Shown: positions 49,741 to 62,500, counted from the stretch's first letter. The stretch: DNA of 64,000 nt from Heloderma charlesbogerti (GCA_026122225.1 JANEZZ010000297.1:434001-498000), one strand, 5' to 3'. The notes: generated by a model not told the origin, from the letters alone. Made by a program: numbers and translations.

Positions 49741-50039
49741 CCATATATAAACTACATTTTTTTGCATTATTTTGGAGAACACTGAACAATTGCCAAGTCA
49801 CGGGAAGGGAACATTTCTTGGAGGCTTCCATGAACAGCTCACCCTTATGGTGCAGTATGAATTAGCAGGGACTGGGGTGGTTTATTTTAAGAATATCGCT
49901 GAAGGGAAAGACAGCTTAGCATCAAACTTTTAACTCGCTGCAGTGGGCATACATATAACTGTAAGCCACCTTGGGTGGGCTTCTGCCCTGAAAGAGAGCC
50001 AAGACATATTTTAAATAAATAAATAAATAAATAAAGTAA

Positions 50040-50530
50040 GTAAGTTGAGCCAGAAGATGTAGTGATGGCCACCAACTTGGGACCGCTTTTAAAAGGGAGT
50101 AGAAAAATTCACAAGGCTATCAGTCATGCTGGCTGTATATTAATTCCAGCATCAGAGGCAGCATGCCACTCTATGCCAGTTGCTGGAGGCCAGGAGCAGG
50201 AGGGTGCTGAGCAGTTCGTGAGCTTCTCAGGGACATCTAGATGGCCACTGTGGGAACAGAATGCTCAACTAGGTAGACCTTCAGTCTTATCCAGTATGGC
50301 TCTTCTTATGTTCTTATAGTTCGTGAGCTTCTCAGGGACATCTAGATGGCCACTGTGGGAACAGAATGCTCAACTAGGTAGACCTTCAGTCTTATCCAGT
50401 ATGGCTCTTCTTATGTTCTTATAGTTCGTGAGCTTCTCAGGGACATCTAGATGGCCACTGTGGGAACAGAATGCTCAACTAGGTAGACCTTCAGTCTTAT
50501 CCAGTATGGCTCTTCTTATGTTCTTATACA
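50040..50530 (+). mobile_element. CR1-superfamily LINE 3' tail with a 3x105-bp tandem duplication
   Basis: GATGGCCACCAACTTGGGAC, CCAGCATCAGAGGCAGCATG and CCAGTTGCTGGAGGCCAGGA are the 3' untranslated part of a reptilian LINE that ends CTTCTTATGTTCTTATA. The terminal 105 bp (from GTTCGTGAGCTTCTCAGGG) is present three times. Confidence 0.7.
50214..50528. repeat. tandem triplication, 105-bp unit
   Basis: Units start at 50214, 50319 and 50424 and look identical. Each runs from GTTCGTGAGC to GTTCTTATA. Confidence 0.92.
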
Positions 50531-50597
50531 CTACAGTATTTGTGAAGCCCAGGATGTTCTTTAAATAAGTGGTGGCAGTGTTAGTCCGGGGAGTTTA

Positions 50598-51427
<830 letters not shown>

Positions 51428-51510
51428 AATCATAGAATCATAGAATCATAGGGTTGGAAGGGGCCTACAAGACCATCGAGTGCAACCTCCTGCTCAATGC
51501 AGGTAGCCTG
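51428..51510 (-). mobile_element. CR1 3' tail fused to a 5S rRNA copy
   Basis: Reverse complement reads CCTGCATTGAGCAGGAGGTT, CTTGTAGGCCCCTTCCAACC and CTATGATTCTATGATTCTAT, the same 3' end as the CR1 copies at 28660 and 54487. It follows the 5S segment directly. Confidence 0.85.
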
Positions 51511-51590
51511 ATTCCCAGGTGGTCGCCCATCCAAGTACTAATCATGGCTGACCCTGCTTAGCTTCCGAGATCAGACGAGATCGGGCACAT
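51511..51590 (-). pseudogene. 5S rRNA retropseudogene, truncated at both ends
   Basis: Reverse complement has GTGCCCGATCTCGTCTGATC, TCGGAAGCTAAGCAGGGTCA, TTAGTACTTGGATGGGCGAC and CACCTGGGAAT: roughly nucleotides 25-104 of 5S rRNA with a few substitutions. Lacks the 5' end and the 3' stem, so it is not functional. Confidence 0.9.
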
Positions 51591-52132
51591 CGTATATAAA
51601 ACAATACAAAAACAAGAGTAAAACAGCAACAGCAAGGTAACGTTTTAAAAATGGTTTCAAAGTGTTTCAAACTAACTGTTTCAAACTGTTTTACATTTTG
51701 GTATGTGAAAGGTTTTATATTCTGTTTTATTGTGTTGTGAACTGGCCAGAGAGCAGTTCATAACACAAGAAATTGATTGATTGAATGAATGAAATAACAC
51801 ATTTAAAAAGAAATCTGAAGAACTAAAAAGCCGGGGAAAATAAAGAAGTTCTACACCTGAGGCTGAAAGGACCACAGTGTCAGCACCAGGCAAGCCTCTC
51901 TGGAGGAGAGGGCATTCCACAGCTGGGGTGCCGCCACTGAAAAGGCCCTCTCTTTAGTAGCCACCACCTCACCTCATTTGGTGGGGGCATCTAGAGGAGT
52001 ACCTCTGAAGATGATCTTACTGTCCAGATAGTAAGGGTCTTGGCATTTCTTCATCTCAGACACAAGGAAAAGAACAACATTTGTGTAAAGTGGGGGGGCA
52101 GGGGGGACAGTCTTGAACTAGGTCCTCCAGAA
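51591..52132. other. intron, continued inverted LINE 3' end
   Basis: AATGGTTTCAAAGTGTTTC, GAACTGGCCAGAGAGCAGTT and CATTCCACAGCTGGGGTGCC, GAAAAGGCCCTCTCTTTAGT look like inverted L2 tail and C-terminal coding remnants. No exon. Confidence 0.45.
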
Positions 52133-52561
52133 TAGGGATGTTGGAGAAATGCACCATGGAATCGAATGCGTTCAGATTTCTATTAGTCCAACCCACAGAT
52201 TCTTCAGCTTTTCCTGAGTTCCATGGATTCCCTGGATTTGCTGGCAGTTTTTTTTTAAAAAAAACTTTCCAGAATTTTACACAAAAGTCATAGCAAAATA
52301 CATTTTTTAAAAAAAACCCTACCTGCTGAAAATGTACATTTCCCTTATAGGCTAAAGCATGAAAATGCACATGGGGGGGATTTGTGCATTTGTGAAGATT
52401 TGTGCATTTTTGCAGGTGTGAATTTGCACACATGCAAATTTGTGCACATTTGTGAAATTGGAAAAAATCCAATTCTGTCAGTGAGTGGACAATGGAATGA
52501 AGGGACCTGACAATCCATGGAACGCAGACAGGATGGATTTTACACAATCTGTACATCCCCA
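52133..52561. mobile_element. hAT-like element, GTGCATTTGTGAA ladder family
   Basis: TAGGGATGTTGGAG to CTGTACATCCCCA with perfect duplications ctccagaa (52125-52132 and 52562-52569). Its centre repeats TTTGTGCATTTGTGAA / GTGAATTTGCACACATGCAA units (52378-52460). Related in plan to 5464, 42265 and 34105. Confidence 0.85.
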
Positions 52562-54352
52562 CTCCAGAAGCACTTACCTCCTGTGTCACCAACATTCTGG
52601 GCCTTTAGGAGGCTCCTGAAGACCCAGCATTCTGAGTCGCTAGAACGTCTTATGTCCTAGGACTTGGCCTCCTCTCCTTTTCCTGACTTCTCCCCAGATT
52701 GTGACCCCTGCCAGTTTTTGGGCTTGCATCTGTTTCTGGTCCCTCCAATTTTGTACTGCTGCCTTAGAACTCAGCTTTGTGCCTGGCGCTAACTCCACAC
52801 TTGGCTCTGGTCCTTATATTCTTGTCTGCTTGAGCCAATATCTATCTGACTGTGACCATGTCTATTACCCTACTGCCCCTTGCCCACCTGTGCCCAAACT
52901 GATCCCCATTTGCATCCTGTCCCGAATCTGGATTAAGGCCTGACCTGTGCCTAAACTGATCCCCACTTGCATCCTGTCCCAAATCTGGATTAAGGCCTGA
53001 CCAGTGCCTAAACTGATCCCCACTTGCATCCTGTCCCGAATCTGGATTAAGACCTGACCAGTGCCCAAACTGATCCCCATTTGCATCCTGTCCCGAATCT
53101 GGATTAAGGCCTGACCTGTGCCCAAACTGATCCCCACTTGCATCCTGTCCTGAATCTGGATTAAGGCCTGACCTGTGCCCAAACAGATCCCCACTTGCAT
53201 CCTGTCTCGAATGTAGATTAAGGCCTGACCTGTGCCCAAACTGATCCCCACTTGCATCCTGTCTTGAATCTAGATTAAGGCCTGACTATGAATAAGTAGG
53301 CACTGGTCAAGGTCAGGCACACATTCTCCCCTGGATGGCTGTGTAAGACTCATGAAGGCTTTCTGACATGTTTCTACATTGAATTATATGCACTTGGAGC
53401 CCTTTGTTCCAGGCTACAACATACTCCTATACAATTCTAAACATCTGTTGCTTGTATATTGTGTCCATAATAATAACTAGGTCATTCCAAAAATTTGAAC
53501 CCTTCTCGGAAAATGTGCAGGTTCCCATTTGGGCAACACTCTTAAGGGGAAGTCAGTCTTGCTGCTGCTCCTGGATGTCCAAAGGACCGATTTGATGTCC
53601 AAAGGACCATGGCAGTGTGGACTTCAGCTGATCTGAAGACAAACCATATTTTGCAGGAGAGCTAAACGTGGTTTGAGTGATGCATCACAGCTCATGGTGT
53701 GCAGACATATTTCCTGCTTTAGTTTAATGCCATTGTCACCTATTGTCATCAAACAGGCTTTGTAGGTTTTTGAAAAGAAAAACAGCAACAACAGTCTAAC
53801 CTGTTTAGTACCAAAGGTGAAATAAGGTGAGAATAACTATGAGCATCAATCTGTGTTTCAAGACACCTTACACACTTCAACTGTAATAAAATGGTATATT
53901 GAACAAACATTGCTGTTAGCTGCCTTGGGCAGTTTTTAATACAAAGGTGGGGAATAAATGCCACAAAATGTAAATACATACATAAATAATACTGTTAAAA
54001 CTCTACAGATCTGAGAAGCAGTACTAACTGGAATAAAATGTTCAGGCACCATCCCACTGAATTCCCCATGCAAATAGTGACGTGGTGGATGTGCAACCAT
54101 AGCTCTTGTCCTCATAACTTCTTAATTAGACTGTATAAGCTGTTCCTTGCTTTTGTTCGCTGTACAAAGCAGATGCCTGCACCTGCCTCCAAAATACAGA
54201 TGCTTTTCAGTATCATTACTTTGAATTCTGCAGCTCTACAGGCTGCCACTGATTTCTGTGTAACTGGCTCTATTGAAGTTAGGGTCAAAGCTTGACGAGG
54301 TGAGTCATCTCCATAATGGTGACCTCAAAAGGGAACCATTGTGTTTCTGTCT

Positions 54353-54386
<34 letters not shown>

Positions 54387-54486
54387 CCTTCCCTCCACCC
54401 CCATATGATAGGTTATCAAGAATAATTTCTTTCACCATTATCCATCCCCCACTGGGCCTTTCACACTATAGATTTCTTTTCAGACA
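52562..54486. other. intron with a 57-bp minisatellite and (CT)n
   Basis: Minisatellite at 52889-53287 (separate entry) and (CT)n at 54349-54378. The remainder is unrecognised intron. Confidence 0.5.
52889..53287. repeat. minisatellite, 7 units of 57 bp
   Basis: Units start TGTGCCCAAACTGATCCCCA at 52889, 52946, 53003, 53060, 53117, 53174 and 53231, each ending GGATTAAGGCCTGACC, with one to four differences between units. Because 57 is a multiple of three, one minus-strand frame stays open across it; there is no other sign of coding. Confidence 0.93.
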
Positions 54487-55657
54487 ACAACTACATGAGC
54501 CAACAATGTGGTGTGGCTGCAAAAAAGGCAAATGCTCTTTTGGGCTTCATTAGAAGCATAACTTCCAAATCACATGAAGTATTAGTTCCCCTCTACTCAG
54601 CACTGGTTAGGCCTCATCTGGAGTACTGTGTCCAGTTCTGGGCACCACACTTTAAGAAGGATGCAGACAAACTGGAGATGGTTCAGAGGAGGGCAACAAA
54701 GATGATCACGGGACTGGAAACAAAGCCCTATGAGGAACTGGACTGGAGGACTATGAGGAACACGGGACTGGAAATCACCCCAGAGTGCAGGACACAGAAT
54801 AATGGGAGTCTACGAACCCCACTCACCAATCCACCTGGGAGGTCTGTGGAGGGGGGAGGCAATCTGTTCCTCCCCCCAGAATCCTCCCCGGCCGGCTCCA
54901 CTCCACGGCAAGTCTGCAGAGCTGCCGGCCAGGCCCATCTGCAGCCGGACTTCCATCCGCTGCCCTGCTGGCGTGCAGACGCAAATGGCATCTGGTGTAG
55001 CAGACGCCATTTGCGTCCCTGGTCCTTTCATGATAGGGTATGTAAATATTTACATAGCCTATCACAAAAAGACCAGGGACGCAAATGGCGTAGCAGACGC
55101 TATTTGCGTCCCTGCTCTTTGTCGTGATAGGCTATGTAAATATTTTTACATTTTACGCAAATGGCGTAGCCTATCACAAAAAGACCAGGGACACAAATAG
55201 CGTCCACTACGCCGGACGCCATTTGCGTCTGCACACCGGCAGCGGATGCAAGGATTCAGTGGATGGACCCGGAGCCAGCTGCCGCTAGGTAGGGTCCATC
55301 TGGGACGAACTTCGCGGGGTGGCAGAGTGGAATGGCCCGTTCCGCCATGGACTCCAGGATGCCGGATTCTAAAGAATCTGGCCTCATTGGAGTCCGTGGC
55401 AGAATTCTCTGCCACCCCTAGGCTCAAGTTACAGAAGATTCCGGCTGAACAGAAGAAAAAAACTTCCTGACTGTTAAAGCAATATGACAATGGAACCAAT
55501 TAGCTAGGGTGGTGGTGGGCTCTTCCATGCTGGAGGCTTTCAAGATGAAGCTGGACAGCCATCTGTCAGGGATGCTCTGACTTAGATTCCTGCACTGAGC
55601 AGGGGGTTGGACTTGATGATCTTATAGGCCCCTTCCAACCCTACTATTCTATGATTG
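54487..55657 (+). mobile_element. CR1 LINE 3' fragment, interrupted by a hAT-like element
   Basis: Starts near [18 protein letters not shown], has [20 protein letters not shown] and [17 protein letters not shown], is split at about 54808, and resumes at 55422 with CAAGTTACAGAAGATTCCGG and AATGGAACCAATTAGCTAGG. It ends CCTTCCAACCCTACTATTCT then ATGATTG. Confidence 0.9.
54808..55420 (+). mobile_element. hAT-like palindrome-array element, left end lost
   Basis: Right end TCTGCCACCCCTA is intact and is followed by CR1 sequence. The left begins TCTACGAACCCCACTCACC, lacking TAGGGATG. Hairpins GATAGGGTATGTAAATATTT (55030-55065) and GATAGGCTATGTAAATATTT (55125-55178) with CAAATGGCGTCTGC-type palindromes. 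Compared with intact CR1, the deletion also took the left duplication. Confidence 0.85.
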
Positions 55658-56358
55658 TACACAGTGGTTACCCACTGTTACAGAGGTTCCAAACATCTGT
55701 CCTCCAGCTAGAACATCAGTTGTGATGAAATTTCATTATTCCAGCAGTCAAACTGCAATATTTGTGACTGGGAAAATACACTTTCCCCTCAGGGAGCTCA
55801 TTCACTGAACAGCAGAATGTCAGATGTCCAGTAGTTGTGTATCGTTAACATCTATTGGCCACCACCAATGTCATCACTGGTGAAGAGCCACATACATTTA
55901 CATTTCATGGGCCATTTAGATCATTTTAAAAGGTGCTTTTTAAAATCAGTTTTAGAAGCATAGTGTTCTCCATAGTATCTTTCCAAAGGGAGCACCAATG
56001 TAACATTAAAAAAAAAAATAAGGTAGGGTCAGGATGTCTAGTAAAGAGCAGCAGAACTACCTTATCCTCCCTATATCACTGGACATGTTTCATTGTTATG
56101 TTCTGGGAAGAAATCTCCGCCTGGTACAAGGACTTGACTCTTGTGTGCCTTTGCCTCTCCCCCAACAACGGGGTTGCTGTGCTTACAATTTTATCTCACA
56201 ATGCCTAACCTTGTCAAAATGCTTTGGGGCTAATAAACCACTTTCCTGTACACACAACATATCTCTCCCTTCCTGTGCACCCCTGCTGCATCAATGCTCT
56301 CCCTCCAATAACTACAGTGTTATCTATAGTAAAAACAAACAAACAAAAGTTAACTTAC
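55658..56358. other. intron, nothing recognised
   Basis: No repeat family or exon recognised between the CR1 fragment and the exon at 56359. Confidence 0.4.
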
Positions 56359-56516
56359 AGGACTTTGTTATTGCTAATCCTGATCACACTGATGCCAAAA
56401 GGATTCTCAGTGATGTTGACCATGTAATTTAAGTTGTTTGCTTTAGGTCCATCAAAGGTTTTTTTAACATTCTGATGTGGGACTTCATATCTATTCTTAT
56501 TAGCAGGATCTGTAAT
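56359..56516 (-). CDS. MGAM: alpha-glucosidase (MGAM-like), exon RYEVPHQ to SNNKVL
   Basis: A 158-bp exon, phase 0 in, phase 2 out; donor GTAAGTTAAC. I set the acceptor at TTGTTACAG before ATTACAGATCC, because FRFK/ITDP is the expected join; a second AG seven bases on would shift the frame. It reads ITDPANKNRYEVPHQNV, then NYMVNITENPFGISVIRISN and NKVL. The Leu codon is completed by the next exon. Confidence 0.92.
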
Positions 56517-57082
56517 CTGTAACAATGAAACAATTAAAACAAAGTTAATAGGGATCCCCAAACTAACTTCTGCTTATTGAATACCAGCTTTCCCTCATCG
56601 TCACAATGTGTTCTGAATCAGTTTTAAGCATGCTACATGCTTAATGAATATAATTAATTGTGTTAGACTGCTGTACAGTTACACACTGGATTCATTAGCC
56701 AACACTCTGCAGCTGTAGTTAATGAATCCATGCAAATGTTCTGATTTACTAAGCATTCTCCAGACTCATTCATTAAAAGCGTATTTTTTAATCAATCTCA
56801 TCCCATTATCATAAACTAAAAGGAAATAATTGTGTTTTTCTGTCTAACACTTCTTCATTAAAAGGTCTTGATAAGGTATGTTTTAACTTGCCTGTGGTAA
56901 CATTGAACAAGGTCTGAGATTTTCATTCTACATGCTCACATCTTTACAACATAGACATTCAGTTGAGAAGCTTCAAAATGCTACATGCATGCCTAATTTC
57001 CAGTGCTGACTATTAAAAGTAAAACTCAGCACAAAGGTCTCCTGTGCAGGAGATATTTTTGGAGAAATATGCCCTACATGTC
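56517..57082. other. intron upstream of the 56359 exon, nothing recognised
   Basis: AT-rich intron without recognised repeat or exon. Confidence 0.4.
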
Positions 57083-57520
57083 TAAAGAATGTATGAATAA
57101 GAATGGAAAATCTCTGAGATTTGGTTTCCTCGATTTCTCCTTTTTCTATTGTTAAGTTCAGTTCATCTTGAACTTTAAGAATTTTTCGAAGTTCAGTTTC
57201 TCTCTAACTTTCAGATTATTTTTTTAAGCACACATGAACTTTTGTAAGCATTTTGGTGCACATTTCTCCTAATACATGTATTTTTACTGAATACACACAC
57301 ATTTACAAGCAATTTACCTAATATAATGCAGTTTCAAACATTATTTTCACTAATATACACATTTTATATGCATTTTTGATTGGAGAACTCCATTGCAAAA
57401 TTTGGAAAGGTACAAATTTCAAAGGGTAAATTAGTTTCAGCTTGCTTAGTGATTTGAATGTACTAAATTAAAGAAGTTCACATGAAAATATGAATAGAAC
57501 TAATTTCTCTGCCATCCCTC
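57083..57520. mobile_element. probable old hAT-like element
   Basis: The right end TCTCTGCCATCCCTC and left TAAAGAATGTATGAATAAG resemble family ends. Flanking 8-mers tacatgtc and tacctgaa agree in only 5 positions. The interior has repeated CATTTTTGATTG and TTTTACTGAATACACACAC stretches like the AT-rich members. Confidence 0.45.
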
Positions 57521-58476
57521 TACCTGAATTCATTATTGTCTATTACAGGATAGGGGTGGGGGTGGGGGGAGCTTTCAGCCAAATATTTGGCTTGTTATTT
57601 CAATCATTATGTGATTCCAACAGTTTCTGAGACTCACTATTAACAGTGAGAATAGCACAGTTGCTTTCTTTTCTAAGAGTCCCCCCTCCCCCCGCTGTTG
57701 TATTATGTTGGCAACCTGGTCACTATTTGGATCCTCCAAAATTGCCCGGACCTAGCATTTTCTGAGGCATTGGGGCAGGTGGGGATGGTATCTAGCATGA
57801 AAAAAAAAAAAAGGATGAAAATGTTCGGAGAAAATTCTGTAAAGTGGCATTATTTTTCTAGGTGGGGTGGTAAGAGAAAGAAAACAAAGTTTCAGAGGTA
57901 TCTTCTGAGAAATTTTGGTGCAGCTCTAGGCTGAGGAACCCTTGCCTATCTACTATGGAACTCCTGCACCCTGCAAAGTATTTTGAGCCATGTTCTAGGG
58001 TGCGGTCTCAGTTCACATGGAAGAATTAGTCACAGACCTTTTGCTGTTGCCTCACCTGGACTGACTAAGAGATGAGTTTTAAGAAGATGTCTAAACATCA
58101 GAACTGTGGGGGCCTGTCTAAAGTCAATTAAAAAGTGTTCCAGTGGGTGGGTGCTCCAATACTAAACCCCTCAGGATCCTGTGGCACCCTCAGAAGTGCT
58201 CCCTCTGATGATTGGAGAGATCGGGCAGGGACATAAGGGGTGAGGCACTCCCTAAGGTAACCTGGTCCTAAGTTGTTTAGGGCTTTATATGTTAAAATAT
58301 ATGCTATATGCTATACAGCACAAGCATGCATTATGGGACCAACTTCTTAATTTTTTGTTCGCCATGTATGTAGATGGTGGTAGCGCTGGTGGCATGACCC
58401 TCCTAGGTCAGGCAGAAGACCAGTTATAGATCTTGGCCCACCAATTGAAGGGCACTGCTTTAAGAAAGAGTCTCAC
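57521..58476. other. intron, nothing recognised
   Basis: 58060-58300 (AAGATGTCTAAACATC, AAGGTAACCTGGTCCTAAGT, GGGCTTTATATGTTAAAATA) may be an L2 3' remnant, but this is weak. No exon. Confidence 0.35.
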
Positions 58477-58586
58477 CTTGAACCGGAAACGGTTTGCTGT
58501 CTGATATTCTGCAGAGAGGAGAACCTTTTCAATGTCATTTCCAAACAGGGATGGTGCAGGCAGTCTTGTTAGTGTAGCTTGAAATC
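58477..58586 (-). CDS. MGAM: alpha-glucosidase (MGAM-like), exon LPAPSLFGNDIEKVLLS
   Basis: A 110-bp exon, phase 1 in, phase 0 out; acceptor TTGCTAAG, donor GTGAGACTC. It reads FQATLTRLPAPSLFGNDIEK, then VLLSAEYQTANRFRFK. It is the first beta-sandwich strand set after the trefoil domain; SAEYQTANRFRFK follows MGAM more closely than sucrase-isomaltase. Confidence 0.94.
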
Positions 58587-58844
58587 CTTAGCAAGAAAAA
58601 GTGATAAACATAACAGTGTTATGTCCTTTATTGGTTATAACATCAGTAGAAACTAGCAGCCCTTGGGCCAAATGCAGCCAAATGTTCCCAACCCAGAGGG
58701 AAAAGAGAGTTATGGGAAGGAGGAGTCATTCAGGCAATAGGAATTGTCAGTGGACCATTTCGGGCACTCTCATTATCCAGCCCAGATTGCTGATCATGGT
58801 TGTAGTACATTTAAATGCTTAACATGCACTACTATTCTGATTTT

Positions 58845-58995
58845 TATTTTTCTTCACAACAACCCTGTGAGGTAAGTTGGATGGGTAGCAAATTCCTTGA
58901 CCAAGCCCAGCCAATGAGCTACAGAGCAAAATGGGTCTTTGGACCTCTATCTTGCATCCCTAGGAAAGGATGGCTCTGTCAATCTCAGTCTCAGT
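58845..58995 (-). repeat. MIR-like SINE remnant
   Basis: TTCACAACAACCCTGTGAGG, GGGTAGCAAATTCCTTGACC and GGGTCTTTGGACCTC are the reverse complement of a CORE/MIR-type SINE body. Old and diverged. Confidence 0.5.
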
Positions 58996-59029
58996 CTTGC
59001 TGAGATAGTCACGTTTTTGAGGTCAAGTT

Positions 59030-59380
59030 CATTCTGTCCTGTTTCTGCATGAACTTGTGATTTTTTATTTCTTTTTAATCAGAAATCCGAATGTTTTTGT
59101 TCACGCTGTCTTAATGTACACTTTTTCATATTGAAATGGATTTTTTTCATACTAAAATGCACTTTTGTGTGCATTTTTCCAGATATATGCATTTGTGTGC
59201 ACTTTTCCCTGTTATGCACATTTTTCCTCAGATGGGCTACATTGAAAAGCTCACCCCCCAAAAAACAGATTTCAGTACTTGTTTGCCTCAGCTTGATGAA
59301 AGGCTTGAGAGGTATGAATTGAGTAAATCCATTTAGAAAAGTCAATAGATCAAATAATCATCCAACCCTACTCATGCCTA
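59030..59380. mobile_element. probable AT-rich hAT-like remnant
   Basis: CATTTTTCCAGATATATGCA and TTTGTGTGCACTTTTCCCTG repeats match those at 62330-62690 and resemble the ladder members of the hAT set. Ends and duplications are not preserved. Confidence 0.3.
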
Positions 59381-59466
59381 ACACCTAGCAGATCCACCAA
59401 GCTATGCTGGCCGCCATACTCTTTCAAGGGTATATTATTGCTGTAGTACAACCTTCTTCCGCTTAC

Positions 59467-59587
59467 CTGTGGCTGTATCTTTACAGCTTCCTTCTACTTG
59501 GTACCCATGACTACTAGAAAAATAGCACCAGGGTATGTATGTTTCATTCTGAGGATCCCAGCAGCAACCACGAAGTGTGCACAGGGC
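59467..59587 (-). CDS. MGAM: alpha-glucosidase (MGAM-like), trefoil-domain exon
   Basis: A 121-bp exon, phase 0 in, phase 1 out; acceptor TTGATAAAACAG, donor GTAAGCGG. It reads ALCTLRGCCWDPQNETYIPW, then CYFSSSHGYQVEGSC. RGCCW and PWCY are the core of the P-type trefoil domain that precedes the N-terminal catalytic unit of MGAM and sucrase-isomaltase. Earlier exons (cytoplasmic tail, signal anchor, Ser/Thr-rich stalk and the first half of the trefoil) should lie at higher coordinates but were not recognised. Confidence 0.93.
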
Positions 59588-62500
59588 CTGTTTTATCAAC
59601 AAGAAAAGTGGAATTACTTTCATTGTAGCAACTATCTCCAAATTCTGGATGATAGTATGTGTTTGTTTCACAAGTCCCTTGCAATCAATATCCACATGCC
59701 TGAAGTCAACCAGAGTTGACTTTTTCCATGGATTTGCAGGTTGTGCATGCCGGCCAGACTCGTTTTGTGAATGGTTCCATGTTTGTAGCTTATCATTCTG
59801 ACTTCAAACAACTTTTCTAAGGAGAACTGGGAAACTCAGTTTTCCCCAGTGATTGTAGTAACAAAACAGGAAGTGGAACGGACCCCCCCTTTCACATATA
59901 GCCATTACTGGAACAGGATAACAGTTGGGTCAGAAAGAGTATGAGCCATATGATCAACCTTAGCCATTTAGCTGAGCGGGTATTCATACTCTTCTTAGAA
60001 GCATGGCATAACACCATGGGGAAGTGATTCCTAATATGACATTTCGTGAAGAGCAGCCATGGATGGAACACCTCAAATAAGAGGTACTGACAAGCACAAG
60101 AAGGTTGGCTGTATTGTTAATTTCTTTGGCATTTAAATCCTGCCTTTCTATGATAAAATCAAAGTCAATTTTATTGAGATGATTTTTTTAAAAAAAAACT
60201 TAGCAATAAAACAAACAGAATCATAAAAGCACATCAACAACAGTATTTTTTTAAAAAAGTATCAAAGGTTCAATTCTTTTTTAAAATGCCCCTCCCCCGA
60301 AATAAAATAGTCTTAAAAGCCAGTTTAGAAATAGGCAAAAAGGTGACCTGGAGAGCTGAATGCCTCAGGTTCCATATATGCAAACATGCACATAAGCATT
60401 ACAGCCATTTTTCCAACCATTACCGTTAGAGCATTTGTTTGCCCAGCTAATTTGTTTGGAAGAATAGTAATTATTAGATTTGCTAATGGGTTTCAAATGC
60501 CATTCACAGCACCTAATGCTTACAATTTATTTATTTATTTATTTATTTATTTCATTTCTATACCGCCCAATAACTGAAGCTCTCTTCAGCTGGTGAAACT
60601 CAAAATTAGTTGGCTTGTAAGTCAGATCTGCTATGTTCGTAATGGTCATATGTCTACTAAGCTATCCAATGAACTTTGTTATTCAAATCGAGATTGATTA
60701 CTGGTGCCTGCACAGTCTCCATGATATTTTTCTCAGTCTTTTCATCCAGAAAGGAGCTTTCCTAAAGTTGTTACTACTTTAGAAAATCTCCTTAAGGGTG
60801 TAATCCTAGGCACGTTTAGGCAGAGAAAAGGCCTTGCTGGCTGGGGCATGCTGGGCATTGTAGGCCTTTTCTCTGCCTAAACATGCCTAGGACTGTACCC
60901 TTAGTGTTTCTATAGCAGCGCATAGTCTTCATATATACTGTTCCAGCATGACAGGCACTTCCTGGAACAGTCATGTGACCACACTGGGGCACATCACATG
61001 GGGTGGTAACATGGGCATTTCAGGAAGTGCTGCTGGGTTGAAAGACTATGTCTGAAGCCAGCCAGCCTTGCTATGAATGTGTGTGCACATGGTGGTTCAA
61101 GACAGGAGGTTGGGAGGAGAGCGATGCAGCCTGGCTGGTGGGCAAGTAGGAGTTTTGTGCTTCTGCAGCAGTCCGTATATATGAGAACTCAGAATAATGG
61201 GTAACTTTCATCTGAGATTAGACAGAAGAATTCAGAACCTCGTGAGAAAAATTACTACTTCTTTTAGGGTAGGTTTGCCCATCACTAGTTACAAACAATC
61301 CAGTCTGGAAGGATCTTAAGGGTATGTTGAACTCTGCTCTGTTGAACCGTCTATAAGAGGCCACAAGGACTGCTTCAGTTGTTGTTCTACAAAAGCAGCC
61401 ACAGAAGAAACCTGACTGAGTTACACTTCTTTTCCCTTCATGTGAGCATGTGAGGGAGTTGCACTTTCTACGGATGTGGAACAGAAAATGAATCTGCCTC
61501 CAAGGGATATGCACATGTCCCTCTCACATACAAAAAAAGTGTGAGTGTTGCGGGGCGGGGTATATAGTATGAATTGCTCATGCTTCTGTTGTCCCTTTTC
61601 CCATAGTACTTCCAGAGTGGTGCATAGTATTTTACAATAACCTGCCTTGTAGCATCTTATTAACATATATGTGTTATGGCATAAGCACAGGCTAGAGCCT
61701 ACTCCATCAGATGCTGTATAGGAAAGTCCACTGGAAAAAAAAAACATGTATCAACTTCAGCCTGTAAAGGAAGTGGTTCTGTGAATTGGGCATGAGAGCA
61801 CAAAACAAAAGCCATCTTGAAACACCTTGGGCGGAGGGGAAGCTATGATCAACTTTTTGTGTCTTCCAGCTGTAAGGTGGATCAAGTAAGGAAGGGAGTA
61901 TTCCAAAAATGTGTCCCCTCTTGCTCCACCATAGTATAACTATGTGATGGGTGAAGAAGTACTTCCTTTTGTTTTGTCCGCCTACATTCAGCTTCATTGA
62001 CGACTACAGGTTCTAGAATTATGAAAAGGCGGAAAAGACATACATTTCTGCCCACTTTCTTCACACCATGTATACTTTTACAAACCTCTAGCATGTCCCC
62101 ACTTATTCACTTCTTTAAAATAAACTAATAGTGTCCGTGTTTTCTTTTGTTTTTTAATTTAATACACTCAATAGGGAAGTTCCTCCAGAAGCCCTGGATG
62201 CCACAGTGTCCTGTCATCATTTCATCCAGGGATACAGGACACAAAAGCAGTGATGACCAAATCTGTCAAGTTCAATTCTGCTCTGTTGCCAATTATTCCA
62301 ACTTTAATTTTATTCCATTTCTGCAGCATTTTTTTTCATTTCCCCCCTGAAAGTTCACATGAACATTTGTATGTATTTCTGTGTGCATTCCTCCAAGTAT
62401 AAACATTTTATACATACTTTTCCTAGAGTACACATTTTTTTGCCAGCAATTTCCCCTAATGTAATGTGGTTTTGTATGCACTTTTACCTAATATGCACAT

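Noticed and set aside
51511..51590. Functional 5S rRNA gene
   Set aside because: Both ends missing and fused to a CR1 tail.
52865..53257. 130-codon minus-strand open frame of repeated 19-residue units
   Set aside because: Entirely explained by a 57-bp minisatellite; no splice sites or similarity to a protein.
60650..60790. Candidate first exon (minus strand, MKRLRKISW)
   Set aside because: No hydrophobic anchor follows and no donor site fits; likely chance.
61700..62100. Minus-strand conserved-looking coding block as an upstream glucosidase exon
   Set aside because: It resembles the C-terminal end of a CR1-superfamily LINE, has frameshifts, and does not match trefoil or stalk sequence.
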